Under the pieces are notes generated by a model. The model did no database searches and was not told the origin of the DNA. It saw only the letters and a list, made by a program, of their open reading frames with translations. From NCBI RefSeq assembly GCF_900109355.1, contig NZ_FOBF01000016.1, positions 124,001 to 188,000 of the forward strand: 64,000 nucleotides of DNA, in the 5' to 3' direction. Of this stretch, positions 1 to 9,796 are shown one piece after another (position 1 is the stretch's first letter; every line of letters starts with the position of its first letter). The stretch comes from Nonomuraea pusilla (GTDB lineage Bacteria; Actinomycetota; Actinomycetes; Streptosporangiales; Streptosporangiaceae). The position numbers were made by a program, and so were the translations under genes.

Positions 1-48
1 GCGTCGTACGCGTGGTTCAGGGACTTCCTGGCGAAGGAGCGCGGCTAG
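1..48 (+). CDS. 3' end of a gene entering from the left (partial)
   Basis: Frame 1 is open from the first base and ends in TAG at 46-48, giving only 15 residues, ASYAWFRDFLAKERG. The composition (amphipathic, charged end) is compatible with a genuine protein C-terminus, and the stop lies tail-to-tail with the next gene, overlapping it by 4 bp, as convergent neighbours often do here. Nothing can be said about function, and a chance open frame cannot be excluded. Confidence 0.4.
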   Translation, partial: ASYAWFRDFLAKERG

Positions 49-941
49 AAGACCGAGACGTGGACGTGGTCGTAGTGGTTGGCGGTCACGCCGCCGCGGT
101 CGGACATCGGGTCCCAGCCGCCGCCCGACCTGATGTCGTAGTAGCGCTGCTTCCAGATGATGTACATGACGCCGAGCCTGGCGCCGTTCTTGATGAGCCA
201 CTCGGCGAGGGCGTCGCCGGTGGCGGCGTCGTTGCCGGCGGCCATGGTGCCGCCGCGCGACATCATGAAGTCGCAGGCCCGGCCCTTGCCGTGCTCCCCG
301 GGGTCGCCGGGGCGCAGGCAGCCGACGCCGTACCGCATGGGGAACTCCTGCATGATCGCGGCGCGCACCGCGATCATGCGCGGGGTCAGCCCCTCGGCGC
401 CGCCGGGCTGCTGGAAGCCGAACTTGGCGAGCAGGCGTTCGACCTCGCGGCGCTTGCTCTGCAGCCGCTCGATCTCCGTCTTCATCTTCTTGATCTTGTC
501 GCTGGCGTTGAGCTGGGCCTGCTTCGAGTCCTCGACGAGCTTCTCGATGCGCTGCACCTTGCCGCTGCGCTCGGCGGCGAGGTGGAGCAGGGTCGAGGCC
601 GCGCCCAGCGTCTTGTACGGGTCGCCCTGGAAGCCGAACAGCTGCACGCCGTCGAGCGAACCCGTCATGTACGTGGTCTCGATGATGGTTCTGACGTCGG
701 TCTGGGCGGCCTTGAGCTGGGCGCGCAGGCTGCCGGAGACCCGGGTGGCGTTCTTCACCTGGAGCTTGACCTCCTCCAGGCTCTGGATCTGCCCGCGGTA
801 GAGCTGTTCGAGCTTGGCCGCCTGCTTGGTGAGCCTGCGCAGCTCGGTGATGCTCGGGTCGGCCACCGCGGGCGCGGGCGCGGGGAGCCCGAGCAGCCCG
901 GCGAGGACGGCGACGAGTGCGGCGAAGCGCCAGAGCCTCAC
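45..941 (-). CDS. Secreted coiled-coil protein with ARB_07466-like C-terminal domain
   Basis: 298 residues. Residues 1-27 form a signal peptide ending APAVA. Residues 30-170 are heptad-rich, charged and predicted coiled coil, as in the helical arms of NlpC/P60-partner proteins. The C-terminal 115 residues (GAEGLTPRMIAVRAA, then GRACDFM and HYDHVHVSVF) resemble the conserved extracellular domain that follows such coiled coils in many actinobacteria. The conserved His/Asp pattern DHVH suggests a metal-dependent fold related to peptidase M15-like domains, but no enzymatic role is established. Probably exported and acting at the cell wall. It stands alone, with its own sigmaA-type promoter upstream. 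Confidence 0.85.
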   Translation of the reverse strand: MRLWRFAALVAVLAGLLGLPAPAPAVADPSITELRRLTKQAAKLEQLYRGQIQSLEEVKLQVKNATRVSGSLRAQLKAAQTDVRTIIETTYMTGSLDGVQLFGFQGDPYKTLGAASTLLHLAAERSGKVQRIEKLVEDSKQAQLNASDKIKKMKTEIERLQSKRREVERLLAKFGFQQPGGAEGLTPRMIAVRAAIMQEFPMRYGVGCLRPGDPGEHGKGRACDFMMSRGGTMAAGNDAATGDALAEWLIKNGARLGVMYIIWKQRYYDIRSGGGWDPMSDRGGVTANHYDHVHVSVF

Positions 942-972
942 GCCCGTCCCCTCCCCTCGTAGACGGTCCGAA

Positions 973-1002
973 ACTATAGAAGATGATCTTGAATCCTGTC
1001 AT
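973..1002 (-). promoter_or_regulatory. SigmaA-type promoter for the secreted coiled-coil gene
   Basis: On the minus strand, ATGACA (997-1002) is followed after 18 bp by TATAGT (973-978). Transcription would start near 966, leaving a leader of about 25 nt before the ATG at 941. The hexamers are close to the vegetative consensus and stand out in otherwise GC-rich DNA. Confidence 0.6.
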
Positions 1003-1178
1003 CCGAACAGGGCAATTGGCGCACCTTTGGCGAACTCTGACGGGATTTGTCCGTTATGCGCATCCCGTCGGGGAACGCGCCACAGCCGGACCCTTGCACG
1101 CCTGCACAGAACATGGTTCGGTCGCCTTGGGACGTCACCCTCACAAGCAAGCATTCGCTCAAGCAGGAGGCTCACGAC

Positions 1179-2612
1179 ATGCGCCAGCACGACACGCTGT
1201 TCATCGGGGGCGAATGGGTGGCACCGGCGGGCACCGGCACCATCGACGTGATCTCCCCGCACACCGAGGAGGTCGTGGGACGGGTCCCCGACGGCACCGC
1301 CGCCGACATGGACCGCGCCGTGGCCGCCGCCCGCGAGGCGTTCGACCACGGGCCCTGGCCCAGGATGACGTTCGCCGAACGGGCCGCCGTGATCGGCAGG
1401 CTGGCCGAGATCTACGCCGCGGGCCAGGCCGAGATGGCCGCCCTCATCACCGAGGAGATGGGCTCCCCCATCACCTTCTCCAACCTCGCCCAGGCGCCGC
1501 AGCCGCTCGGCATGCTCCAGTTCTACGCCGCGCTGGGCGAGGAGTTCGCGCAGGAGGAGCAGCGCCCCGGCCTGTTCGGCCCGATCACCGTGCGCAGGGA
1601 GCCGGTGGGCGTCGTCGCGGCCATCGTGCCCTGGAACGTCCCGCAGTTCGTCACCATGACCAAGGTCGCTCCCGCGCTGCTCGCCGGGTGCGCGATCGTG
1701 CTCAAGCCCGCGCCCGAGACGCCGCTCGACGCGTACCTGCTGGCCGAGTGGGCGTCCGAGGCGGGCATCCCCGCGGGCGTGCTCAACGTCGTGCCCGCCG
1801 GGCGCGAGGCGGGCGAGCACCTCGTCTCGCACCCCGGCGTGGACAAGGTCGCCTTCACCGGCTCCACCGCCGCCGGCCGCCGCATCGGCGGCATCTGCGG
1901 CGAGCAGCTCAAGCGGGTCAGCCTGGAGCTCGGCGGCAAGTCCGCCGCGATCGTCCTGGACGACGCCGACCTCGCCTCCAGCATGGGCATGCTGGCCATC
2001 GCCTCGCTCATGAACAACGGCCAGGCGTGCGTCGCCCAGACCCGCATCCTCGCCTCGCGCCGCCGCTACGACGAGGTCGTGGACGCCGTCGCCGCCATGG
2101 TCGCCTCCCAGCCCGTCGGCGACCCCGCCGACCCCGCCACCGGCATCGGCCCGCTCGTCGCCAGGCGCCAGCAGGAGCGCGTCGAGGGCTACGTCAGGAT
2201 CGGCATGGACGAGGGCGCCAAGGTCGTCGTCGGGGGGCTCGACCGGCCGTACGACCGCGGCTGGTACGTCGCCCCCACCGTCTTCTCCGGCGTGAGCAAC
2301 GACATGCGCATCGCCCGCGAGGAGATCTTCGGCCCGGTGCTGGCCGTGATCCCGTACGAGGACGAGGCCGACGCGATCCGCATCGCCAACGACAGCGACT
2401 ACGGCCTGGCCGGCACGGTCTGGACGGCCGACGCCGAGCACGGCATGGACGTGGCCCGCCAGGTGCGCACCGGCACGTACGGGGTGAACTGCTTCATGCT
2501 GGAGGCCAACGCGCCCTTCGGCGGCTACAAGGCCAGCGGCGTCGGCCGCGAGCTCGGCCCCGAGGGGCTGGGCGGCTACCTGGAGTACAAGTCGATCTCG
2601 CGCCTCGGCTGA
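1179..2612 (+). CDS. NAD(P)-dependent aldehyde dehydrogenase
   Basis: 477 residues, typical for the ALDH superfamily, which oxidises aldehydes to acids in the cytoplasm. Visible motifs in order: PWNVP with Asn153 (oxyanion), FTGSTAAG at 226-233 (cofactor loop), LELGGKS with the general base Glu250, NNGQAC with the catalytic Cys284, and EEIFGPVL. The ATG at 1179 is preferred over upstream in-frame starts because AGGAGG lies 8 nt before it and the protein then begins like family members (MRQHDTLFIGGEW). The substrate cannot be inferred: no pathway genes adjoin. A strong hairpin follows the stop. Confidence 0.93.
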   Translation: MRQHDTLFIGGEWVAPAGTGTIDVISPHTEEVVGRVPDGTAADMDRAVAAAREAFDHGPWPRMTFAERAAVIGRLAEIYAAGQAEMAALITEEMGSPITFSNLAQAPQPLGMLQFYAALGEEFAQEEQRPGLFGPITVRREPVGVVAAIVPWNVPQFVTMTKVAPALLAGCAIVLKPAPETPLDAYLLAEWASEAGIPAGVLNVVPAGREAGEHLVSHPGVDKVAFTGSTAAGRRIGGICGEQLKRVSLELGGKSAAIVLDDADLASSMGMLAIASLMNNGQACVAQTRILASRRRYDEVVDAVAAMVASQPVGDPADPATGIGPLVARRQQERVEGYVRIGMDEGAKVVVGGLDRPYDRGWYVAPTVFSGVSNDMRIAREEIFGPVLAVIPYEDEADAIRIANDSDYGLAGTVWTADAEHGMDVARQVRTGTYGVNCFMLEANAPFGGYKASGVGRELGPEGLGGYLEYKSISRLG

Positions 2613-2622
2613 CCGGCGGTAC

Positions 2623-2649
2623 GAGGGCCCCGCGCGCCGCGGGGCCCTC
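2623..2649 (+). terminator. Terminator-like hairpin after the aldehyde dehydrogenase
   Basis: GAGGGCCCCGC (2623-2633), a 5-nt loop and GCGGGGCCCTC (2639-2649) make a perfect 11-bp stem 10 nt after the stop codon. No T run follows, as is usual for actinobacterial hairpin terminators. Confidence 0.6.
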
Positions 2650-2805
2650 CGCCGTACAGGGGAGGCACCCAGCGCGCCCCCGCGACGCTGGGCAACCGTC
2701 CGACTACTGAAGTATGTCCCACGTCCACCGCATCGGCGGTTTCCTTCCCCAGGGACATTTCTCCCGGCGGTTTCCTCCCATACGCCCTAGGTAGACGCTC
2801 CTTAC

Positions 2806-3582
2806 TCACAAAAGGTTCGAACCAATCCACATACCGATTCGACGGATGAGTTCGGGAGTGGCGGCGGCCTCCGCGTGGCCGTACCCCGGCTCGATCCACA
2901 GCTCCTTCGGCTCGCGCGCCCCCTCGAACAACTCGTACGGGTGGTCCAGCGGGAAGAAGGAGTCGGCGTCTCCGTGCACGATCAGCAGCGGGGCCGGGGC
3001 GATCAGCCGCACGGCCTCGTGCGGCGGCATCGGCACCGGGTCCCAGGGGCCGCGGGCGATCCTCGTGCGCTTGGCCACCCTGGCCGCCAGGCGGCCCACC
3101 GGCCGCTCGATCGCCCAGTGCACCTGCCGCATCGGGCGGGTGCCCCGGTAGTACCAGCGGGCCGGGCCGCTCACCGCCGCCACCGCGTCCACGCCCCGCC
3201 GCAGCGCCGCGTGCCGCACGGCGACCGCCGCGCCCATCGAGAAGCCCACCACCGCGATCCTGGAGTAGCCCACCACGCGGGCGTGCCGCACGGCCGCCTC
3301 CACGTCGAGGATCTCCAGGTCGCCGACCGTCGTCAGCCCGCCGGAGCGGCCGTGGCCGCGGAAGTCGAAGGCCACCACGCCGCCGTACCGGCTCAGGACG
3401 TGGGCGATGCGGCGGGCGGTGCGCTCGCGCCAGGAGCCGGTGAAGCCGTGCGCCACCACGATCCCGAGGTCCGCACGCGCCTCGCCGCCCGCCGGCGGGA
3501 TGTGCGCGGCGTCGATGCGGACGCCGTCCTCGGTGCGCAGCATCGCGGGGAAGACGGGTGCGAAGGACAGCACGTGGGACAT
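2806..3582 (-). CDS. Alpha/beta hydrolase (serine hydrolase)
   Basis: 258 residues, a complete single alpha/beta hydrolase domain. Oxyanion region AHGFTGSWRE around 44-53, nucleophile elbow GFSMG with Ser115, acid Asp205 in VHGDADSF and His236 in GYGHAE form the expected catalytic triad. Esterase or lipase-like activity is likely; substrate unknown. No signal peptide, so cytoplasmic. There is no convincing ribosome site, but TAAGCT lies 6 nt upstream of the ATG, so the transcript is probably leaderless. Downstream (2655-2805) no gene is evident; it contains two direct copies of GGCGGTTTCCT. Confidence 0.9.
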   Translation of the reverse strand: MSHVLSFAPVFPAMLRTEDGVRIDAAHIPPAGGEARADLGIVVAHGFTGSWRERTARRIAHVLSRYGGVVAFDFRGHGRSGGLTTVGDLEILDVEAAVRHARVVGYSRIAVVGFSMGAAVAVRHAALRRGVDAVAAVSGPARWYYRGTRPMRQVHWAIERPVGRLAARVAKRTRIARGPWDPVPMPPHEAVRLIAPAPLLIVHGDADSFFPLDHPYELFEGAREPKELWIEPGYGHAEAAATPELIRRIGMWIGSNLL

Positions 3583-3588
3583 GGGACG

Positions 3589-3594
3589 AGCTTA
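3589..3594 (-). promoter_or_regulatory. -10 box of a probable leaderless promoter
   Basis: TAAGCT on the minus strand ends 6 nt before the ATG at 3580-3582, with no Shine-Dalgarno between, so transcription would start at or next to the start codon. No clear -35 element is seen. Confidence 0.45.
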
Positions 3595-3611
3595 TGCCGG
3601 GAGCGCTCCCC

Positions 3612-4394
3612 CTACCCTCGTGGCTCGCGTTCGTACAGGTCCGTGAGCGGGGCCAGATCGCGGGCCGGCACGGTGAGCCGCACCTCAGGCGTCTCGAATC
3701 TCGCGGAGGACGCGTCCACCTGGTCCCAGCCGACCAGCGCGCTGCCCGAGAACCACCGCGTGATGACCGCCCGCACCAGCCACGGCGCCTGGCCGCCCGG
3801 CCCGCGTTCGTAGCCAAAGAGCTTGCCCGTCCGCTCGGGCACCACGACCAGCCCCGCGATCCTGAACGCGTTCTGCACGCCGTGCAGCAGCGGGCCGTCC
3901 TGGCACAGCCGCACGTCGGCGACCTTACCCACGACCGTCCCCTCGGCGTCGGTCACCCTGCGGCCGAGGAGCGCGCTGATGCGCGGCGCGTGCCCCGTCG
4001 CGTGCTCCGGCTCGGCGTACGGCGGGCCCTCGCCTCCGCTGCCCGGGATGCGGGCGATGACGTTCTCACGCAGCCAGCGTTCGAGCGCGGGCTCGGCCGG
4101 CTCGCCGCCCACCACGACCGCGCTGCCGATCTCGTTGACGAGGTGCATGGGGATGCGCCGCGGCTGCGGATCCTCCTCGGGCCTGAACAGCCTCGTCACC
4201 TGCACCATCAGCCAGCCCGGGAGGCCGCCGACGCGCGGGCCCAGGGCGAGGGGCCCGGCGAGGATCGCCGACACGTACGGCGGGTCGCCCTGCAGCTCCA
4301 GGTCGTCCACCTTGCACACCAGGCCGCCCGTGCCGACCCTGACCACCTGCCTGTCGAGCAGCTGCAGGCCCGCGTGGATCTCCCGCGCCCTCAT
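3612..4394 (-). CDS. Double PRC-barrel protein partnered with the NRAMP-like transporter
   Basis: 260 residues, predicted soluble. Two PRC-barrel-like segments are visible: about 10-95 (LQLLDRQVVRVGTGGLVCKVDDL) split as a conserved beta-rich unit, and about 138-235 (LLGRRVTDAEGTVVGKVADVRL). Between them is a linker rich in Pro, Glu and His. PRC barrels in transporters and MgtE-type magnesium systems act as ligand or protein binding modules, so a regulatory or cytoplasmic gating role for the adjacent permease is plausible but inferred. The ATG overlaps the permease stop by 4 bp (ATGA), so translation is coupled. It is the last gene of the four-gene operon. Confidence 0.8.
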   Translation of the reverse strand: MRAREIHAGLQLLDRQVVRVGTGGLVCKVDDLELQGDPPYVSAILAGPLALGPRVGGLPGWLMVQVTRLFRPEEDPQPRRIPMHLVNEIGSAVVVGGEPAEPALERWLRENVIARIPGSGGEGPPYAEPEHATGHAPRISALLGRRVTDAEGTVVGKVADVRLCQDGPLLHGVQNAFRIAGLVVVPERTGKLFGYERGPGGQAPWLVRAVITRWFSGSALVGWDQVDASSARFETPEVRLTVPARDLAPLTDLYEREPRG

Positions 4395-5614
4395 TGCCCC
4401 GCCTTCGTCGCGATCATCAGCGGCAGCGCCGCCACCGTGATCAGGCTCAGCAGGATCATGTAGAACGTGCCGAGCGCGTTGGTGAAGCGGCCGTTGACCC
4501 GGTCCCCCATGTAGTCGGGATCGTTGGCGATCAGCAGCACGGGGAAGTACGTGAGCGGCAGCGCCGCGGCGGAGAAGACCAGCGAGTACTCCGTCACCAT
4601 GATCGGATCGATCGTGGTGAGGATGAGCGCCGTGGCCAGCACCACCGCGACCAGCAGCACCGCGTGGAAGCGGGCCGCGCTCCTCGGCCGTACGAACTTG
4701 CCCCACTGCCAGCCGAAGTACTGGCTCAGCGTGTAGCCCGACGACAGGGCCGTCTCCAGCGTCGCCCCGAACGTGGCCGCGAACACGCCGAAGATGACCA
4801 GTGCCATGCCGATCTGCCCCAGCCCGAGCCCGACCGGCAGCACGATCTCCCCGAGGGCGTCCACCTGCGCGTCGAACGGCAGGAACACCGTCGCCGCGCA
4901 CGCCGCGATGCTGATCGACATCAGTCCGCCGAGCGGGAAGCCGACGAAGACGTTGGCGCGCGCCGTGACCAGGTCGCGCGGCCGCCACTTCTCCTCGACC
5001 CCGCCGGAGGAGAAGAAGAACACCTCGTACGGCGTCATGGCGCCGCCCAGCAGGGCGATGGCGTAGTACCAGTACGTGGGCGCGCCCTCGTCCTGCGGCG
5101 GCGACGTGAGCTGGCGCCCCAGCTCTCCCCAGTCGGGCCCGAGCTGCCACAGCGCGACGACGAACACGACGAGCGCGAGCCCGGCCAGCCCGAACACCCG
5201 CTCCATGGTCTCGAACTTGACCCGCCACATCACCAGCCAGGCCACGAACGCCACGGCCGGCACCCACAGCAGGTAGTTGACGCCGGTCGCCAGCTCCAGC
5301 GCGAGCGAGGCGCCGCCGATCTCCGCGGCCAGCGTGAGCAGGTTCACGAACAGCGACGCCGCCAGGTTGACCAGGCCCGCCTTCGGCCCGAGCCGTTCGC
5401 GTACGAGGTCGAACACGGGCCGTCCCGACACGGCGGCGATGCGGCCCGACATCTCGGCGAACAGGCAGATGCCGATCACGCCCACCACGACGGTCCAGGC
5501 CAGCGACATGCCGAACCTGGCCCCGACCAGGCCGTTGGCCACCAGGTCGCCGATGTCCACGAAGCCGCCGAACGCGGTGAGGATGCCGAGCGTGACGGCG
5601 AAGAGGCGCTTCAC
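4391..5614 (-). CDS. NRAMP-family divalent metal transporter, divergent active site
   Basis: 407 residues with about 11 hydrophobic segments matching the NRAMP (APC-fold) layout. In canonical NRAMP proteins the metal is bound by DPGN in TM1 and M-P-H/A in TM6. Here the TM1 position reads DIGD (20-23) and TM6 reads GAMTPYE (191-197), so the substrate or mechanism may differ, as reported for NRAMP-related magnesium carriers. That comparison is from family knowledge; the substrate is not shown. GTG start at 5614 overlaps the upstream lipoprotein stop by 4 bp, and its own stop overlaps the PRC-barrel start, giving a fully coupled operon. Confidence 0.85.
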   Translation of the reverse strand: MKRLFAVTLGILTAFGGFVDIGDLVANGLVGARFGMSLAWTVVVGVIGICLFAEMSGRIAAVSGRPVFDLVRERLGPKAGLVNLAASLFVNLLTLAAEIGGASLALELATGVNYLLWVPAVAFVAWLVMWRVKFETMERVFGLAGLALVVFVVALWQLGPDWGELGRQLTSPPQDEGAPTYWYYAIALLGGAMTPYEVFFFSSGGVEEKWRPRDLVTARANVFVGFPLGGLMSISIAACAATVFLPFDAQVDALGEIVLPVGLGLGQIGMALVIFGVFAATFGATLETALSSGYTLSQYFGWQWGKFVRPRSAARFHAVLLVAVVLATALILTTIDPIMVTEYSLVFSAAALPLTYFPVLLIANDPDYMGDRVNGRFTNALGTFYMILLSLITVAALPLMIATKAGQ

Positions 5615-6033
5615 CGCAGTTCCTCCGCGATCCGCTCCAGCCGGTTCGCCGAGCCCGCCGGGTCCTCGATCCCGTTCCTCCTGACCTGGATGAGCAGCCC
5701 CTGCACCTCGGCCTGCGCCTGCTGGACGAGGTCGAGGAGGTGGTCGCGCAGCCTGTCGGAGCGCCGCGTGGGCGGCTGCACGCCGCCGAACTGGGTCTCC
5801 ACGTTGCTGAGGTCCGAGGAGGCCTTGGTGAGCAGCGTCTCCAGGTACGGCTGCGGCAGGCGGCGGGAGTCCGCGACGGCGATGCGGACGATCTCGACCT
5901 TCGACAGGGCGGTCTTGGCCGTCTGCTCCCCCTTCAGCGCGTAGTCGTGGTCGTCCCAGGCGGGACTCACGCACCCCGCGACGGCCAGGACCAGCGCCAG
6001 CAGCACGGCCGCCAGGGCGGACGGCGCCCTCAT
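5611..6033 (-). CDS. Small lipoprotein of the NRAMP-like operon
   Basis: 140 residues. The N-terminus is a lipoprotein signal with lipobox LAVAGC (Cys21), so the mature protein should be anchored outside the membrane. The rest is mostly helical, with charged heptads around 70-140 (LLDLVQQAQAEVQGLL), suggesting a helical bundle. I do not recognise a named family. The ATG at 6033 overlaps the stop of the upstream microprotein by 4 bp, and the TGA overlaps the permease GTG, so all four products are probably made together. It could be an extracytoplasmic accessory or metal-binding subunit; this is inference from context. Confidence 0.75.
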   Translation of the reverse strand: MRAPSALAAVLLALVLAVAGCVSPAWDDHDYALKGEQTAKTALSKVEIVRIAVADSRRLPQPYLETLLTKASSDLSNVETQFGGVQPPTRRSDRLRDHLLDLVQQAQAEVQGLLIQVRRNGIEDPAGSANRLERIAEELR

Positions 6034-6128
6034 GCCCGGCCCTTCAGCAGGAAGTACGCGAGGAGCAGGAGCAGCACGGCGAACTCGCCCCACGCCGCCA
6101 GCAGCACCAATCCCTCATCGGACGTCAC
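6030..6128 (-). CDS. 32-aa single-pass membrane microprotein heading the NRAMP-like operon
   Basis: A GTG at 6126-6128 opens a frame of 32 codons beginning MTSDEGLVLLAAWGEF and ending YFLLKGRA, with TGA at 6030-6032. Residues 7-28 are a continuous hydrophobic helix bounded by acidic residues outside and Lys-Gly-Arg inside. AGAGGGG lies 5-6 nt upstream. The stop overlaps the lipoprotein ATG in an ATGA, the same junction as in the rest of the operon, which strongly suggests genuine translation. It resembles small transporter subunits (KdpF/YbgT type) in size and topology only, not in sequence. Confidence 0.65.
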   Translation of the reverse strand: MTSDEGLVLLAAWGEFAVLLLLLAYFLLKGRA

Positions 6129-6315
6129 AGGCGCCCCTCTGCCCCGGGGCGCCCGTTCCATGCGCGTTGCCCGCCGGTTCCCTCCCCGTTGCCCGCCCGT
6201 TCACCGGAGTGGGCCGTCGTCCCCGGTCCCGCTCCTCCCACCTGGGGGGATCAACTAGACTTATGCGGTCGCGACATCGCGCGGCGGTCCCCACGACACA
6301 GAGCGAGACGTCATC

Positions 6316-8166
<1,851 letters not shown>

Positions 8167-8176
8167 CCTCCACCCC

Positions 8177-8203
8177 GCCGTCGGCCTGACGAAGGCCGAC
8201 GGC
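8177..8203 (+). terminator. Terminator-like hairpin after typA
   Basis: GCCGTCGGCC (8177-8186), loop of 7 nt, GGCCGACGGC (8194-8203): a perfect 10-bp stem 11 nt past the typA stop, without a T run. Confidence 0.65.
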
Positions 8204-8212
8204 GTGCGGACC

Positions 8213-8282
8213 GGACGCCCCGGCCTCCCGCACGGACGCCCCGGCCTCCTCCCGCGCGGACGCCCCGGCCTCCTGCCGCGAG
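8213..8282. repeat. Three imperfect copies of a GC-rich unit of about 24 bp
   Basis: The core CGGACGCCCCGGCCTCC recurs three times in tandem at about 23-26 bp spacing between the typA terminator and the stop of the DUF2461 gene. It lies outside any supported gene and looks like a minisatellite. Confidence 0.7.
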
Positions 8283-8298
8283 GAGCGGGGCGGGAGGG

Positions 8299-8952
8299 TC
8301 AGCGGCGGGGCGGGAGCTCGCTGCCGCGTACGTGCGCGGCCAGCCAGTCCACCAGCGGGCCGAACGCGCGCCAGTCCGTGGCCACCCGGTCGCGCACCTC
8401 GCCGGTGAGCACCCACGGCTCCGGCTCGAACCTGACGCCCGCGTACAGCGAGCGGTGCCGCAGCAGCGCGATGCGCGGGTGGCCGTCGTCGAAGCCGCGC
8501 GGCCTGGTCTTGAGCCGGTCGCCCGCGAGCTCGTAGCCGGCCTCCTCCAGCGCCTGGGTGATCGCGGCCAGGGGCTTGCCCGTGAGGTCGTCGTCGACGG
8601 CGGCCCGGTAGCGGGCCACCTGGTCGGGGGCCTTGGTGTAGCAGCCGCCCGCCACGTACAGGCCGGCCGCGCTCAGCTCGACGTACAGGCCGATGCCCGG
8701 CTCCACGTCGACGAAGGCGCCCTGGTGCGTCTTGTACGGGCTCTTGTCCTTGGCGTAACGCACGTCGCGGTACGGCCGGAACAGCGTCGCCTGCCCGAAC
8801 TCGCCCGCCAGCTCCTCGGCCAGCGCCTCCATCGGGGCGCGCACGGCCTGCTCGTACAGCTGCCTGTGCCGGGTGAAGTAGGTCTTGGAGTTGTCCGCCT
8901 CGAGGCCCTCGTAGTACAGGAACGCCTCGTCGGGGAAGCCGGTGAAACCCAT
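8299..8952 (-). CDS. DUF2461 family protein
   Basis: 217 residues over the full DUF2461 length. Characteristic stretches are MGFTGFPDEAFLYYEGLEAD at the N-terminus, ADNSKTYF, FRPYRDVRYAKDKSPYK around 58-75, and the C-terminal RGFDDGHPRIALLRHRSL. The family is widespread and cytoplasmic, with no established biochemical function. ATG at 8952. It shares direction with the deacetylase upstream (31 bp gap), so the two may be cotranscribed. Tandem repeats lie just after its stop. Confidence 0.88.
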   Translation of the reverse strand: MGFTGFPDEAFLYYEGLEADNSKTYFTRHRQLYEQAVRAPMEALAEELAGEFGQATLFRPYRDVRYAKDKSPYKTHQGAFVDVEPGIGLYVELSAAGLYVAGGCYTKAPDQVARYRAAVDDDLTGKPLAAITQALEEAGYELAGDRLKTRPRGFDDGHPRIALLRHRSLYAGVRFEPEPWVLTGEVRDRVATDWRAFGPLVDWLAAHVRGSELPPRR

Positions 8953-8983
8953 GCCGACCAGCGTGCCACGCCGGTGCGGCGGT

Positions 8984-9769
8984 TCAGCGCTCGGTGTACG
9001 TCTTGCCCGCCAGGGGCTCCTTGCCGTAGAGCTCGGAGACCGTCACGAAGGTGAAGCCCTTCTTGGCGAGCGTGTCGAGCACCTTGGGCACGGCCTCCAC
9101 GGTCGTCGGGTGGATGTCGTGCATCAGGACGATCGAGCCGGGCGTCGCGGCGGCGGCCCGCCTGGCCACCACCTCGGGGTCGCGGTCGCGCCAGTCGAGC
9201 GTGTCGACGTTCCAGAGGATCTGCGCCAGGCCCTCGCGGCGCGTCTCCTCGGCGACCGCCTTGTCCGTGGCCCCGTACGGCGGCCGCATCAGCCGCATCC
9301 GCACCCCGGTGAGCCGGTGCACGAGCTCCTCGGTCTGCCTGAGCTGGCGTTTGAGCTCGTCGCCTGACACGCCGGTGAGCGACGGGTGGTTCCACGAGTG
9401 GTTGCCGAGCTCGTGGCCGTCTGCGGCGATGCGCCGGATCATGTGGCCGCTCCGGTCGGCGGCGACCATCTCGCCGAGCACGAAGAAGGTGGCCTTGACG
9501 TCGCGCCTGCGCAGCTCGTCGAGCAGCCGCGGGGTGTACTCGCCGGGCCCGTCGTCGAAGGTCAGGGCGACGCACTTGAGCTTGGCGCAGTCGAACCTGC
9601 GGCTGCGCGGCCAGCCCGGCTGGATCGCGGCGAGGCGCCTGGCGAGGGCCGCCGGGTCGATGGCCTGCGGCGCGCGGACCGGGGCCAGCTGATGCTCACG
9701 CCGCGGCCACGGCTCGCCGCCGCACGCCATGAGCGTCAGCAGTGCGAGCGCCACCGCCCATCCGCGCAT
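8984..9769 (-). CDS. Polysaccharide deacetylase (NodB domain) lipoprotein
   Basis: 261 residues. A short lipoprotein signal ends at LTLMAC (Cys16), placing the enzyme on the outer face of the membrane. The NodB homology domain runs from about 66 to 250 with TFDDG (70-74; catalytic base and metal Asp), HSWNH (124-128; metal His pair), RPPYG (162-166) and the HDIH acid motif (217-220). It should remove N-acetyl groups from peptidoglycan or another N-acetylglucosamine polymer. The ATG is preceded by AGGGGGACAC. Confidence 0.92.
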   Translation of the reverse strand: MRGWAVALALLTLMACGGEPWPRREHQLAPVRAPQAIDPAALARRLAAIQPGWPRSRRFDCAKLKCVALTFDDGPGEYTPRLLDELRRRDVKATFFVLGEMVAADRSGHMIRRIAADGHELGNHSWNHPSLTGVSGDELKRQLRQTEELVHRLTGVRMRLMRPPYGATDKAVAEETRREGLAQILWNVDTLDWRDRDPEVVARRAAAATPGSIVLMHDIHPTTVEAVPKVLDTLAKKGFTFVTVSELYGKEPLAGKTYTER

Positions 9770-9796
9770 GTGTCCCCCTGAAACGGCGCGCGGGGT

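Noticed and set aside
2576-2785. Small minus-strand ORF starting MSLGKETADAVDVG after GGGAG
   Set aside because: It runs back through the aldehyde dehydrogenase terminator and the end of that gene, with Gly/Pro/Arg-rich composition. Not supported as coding.
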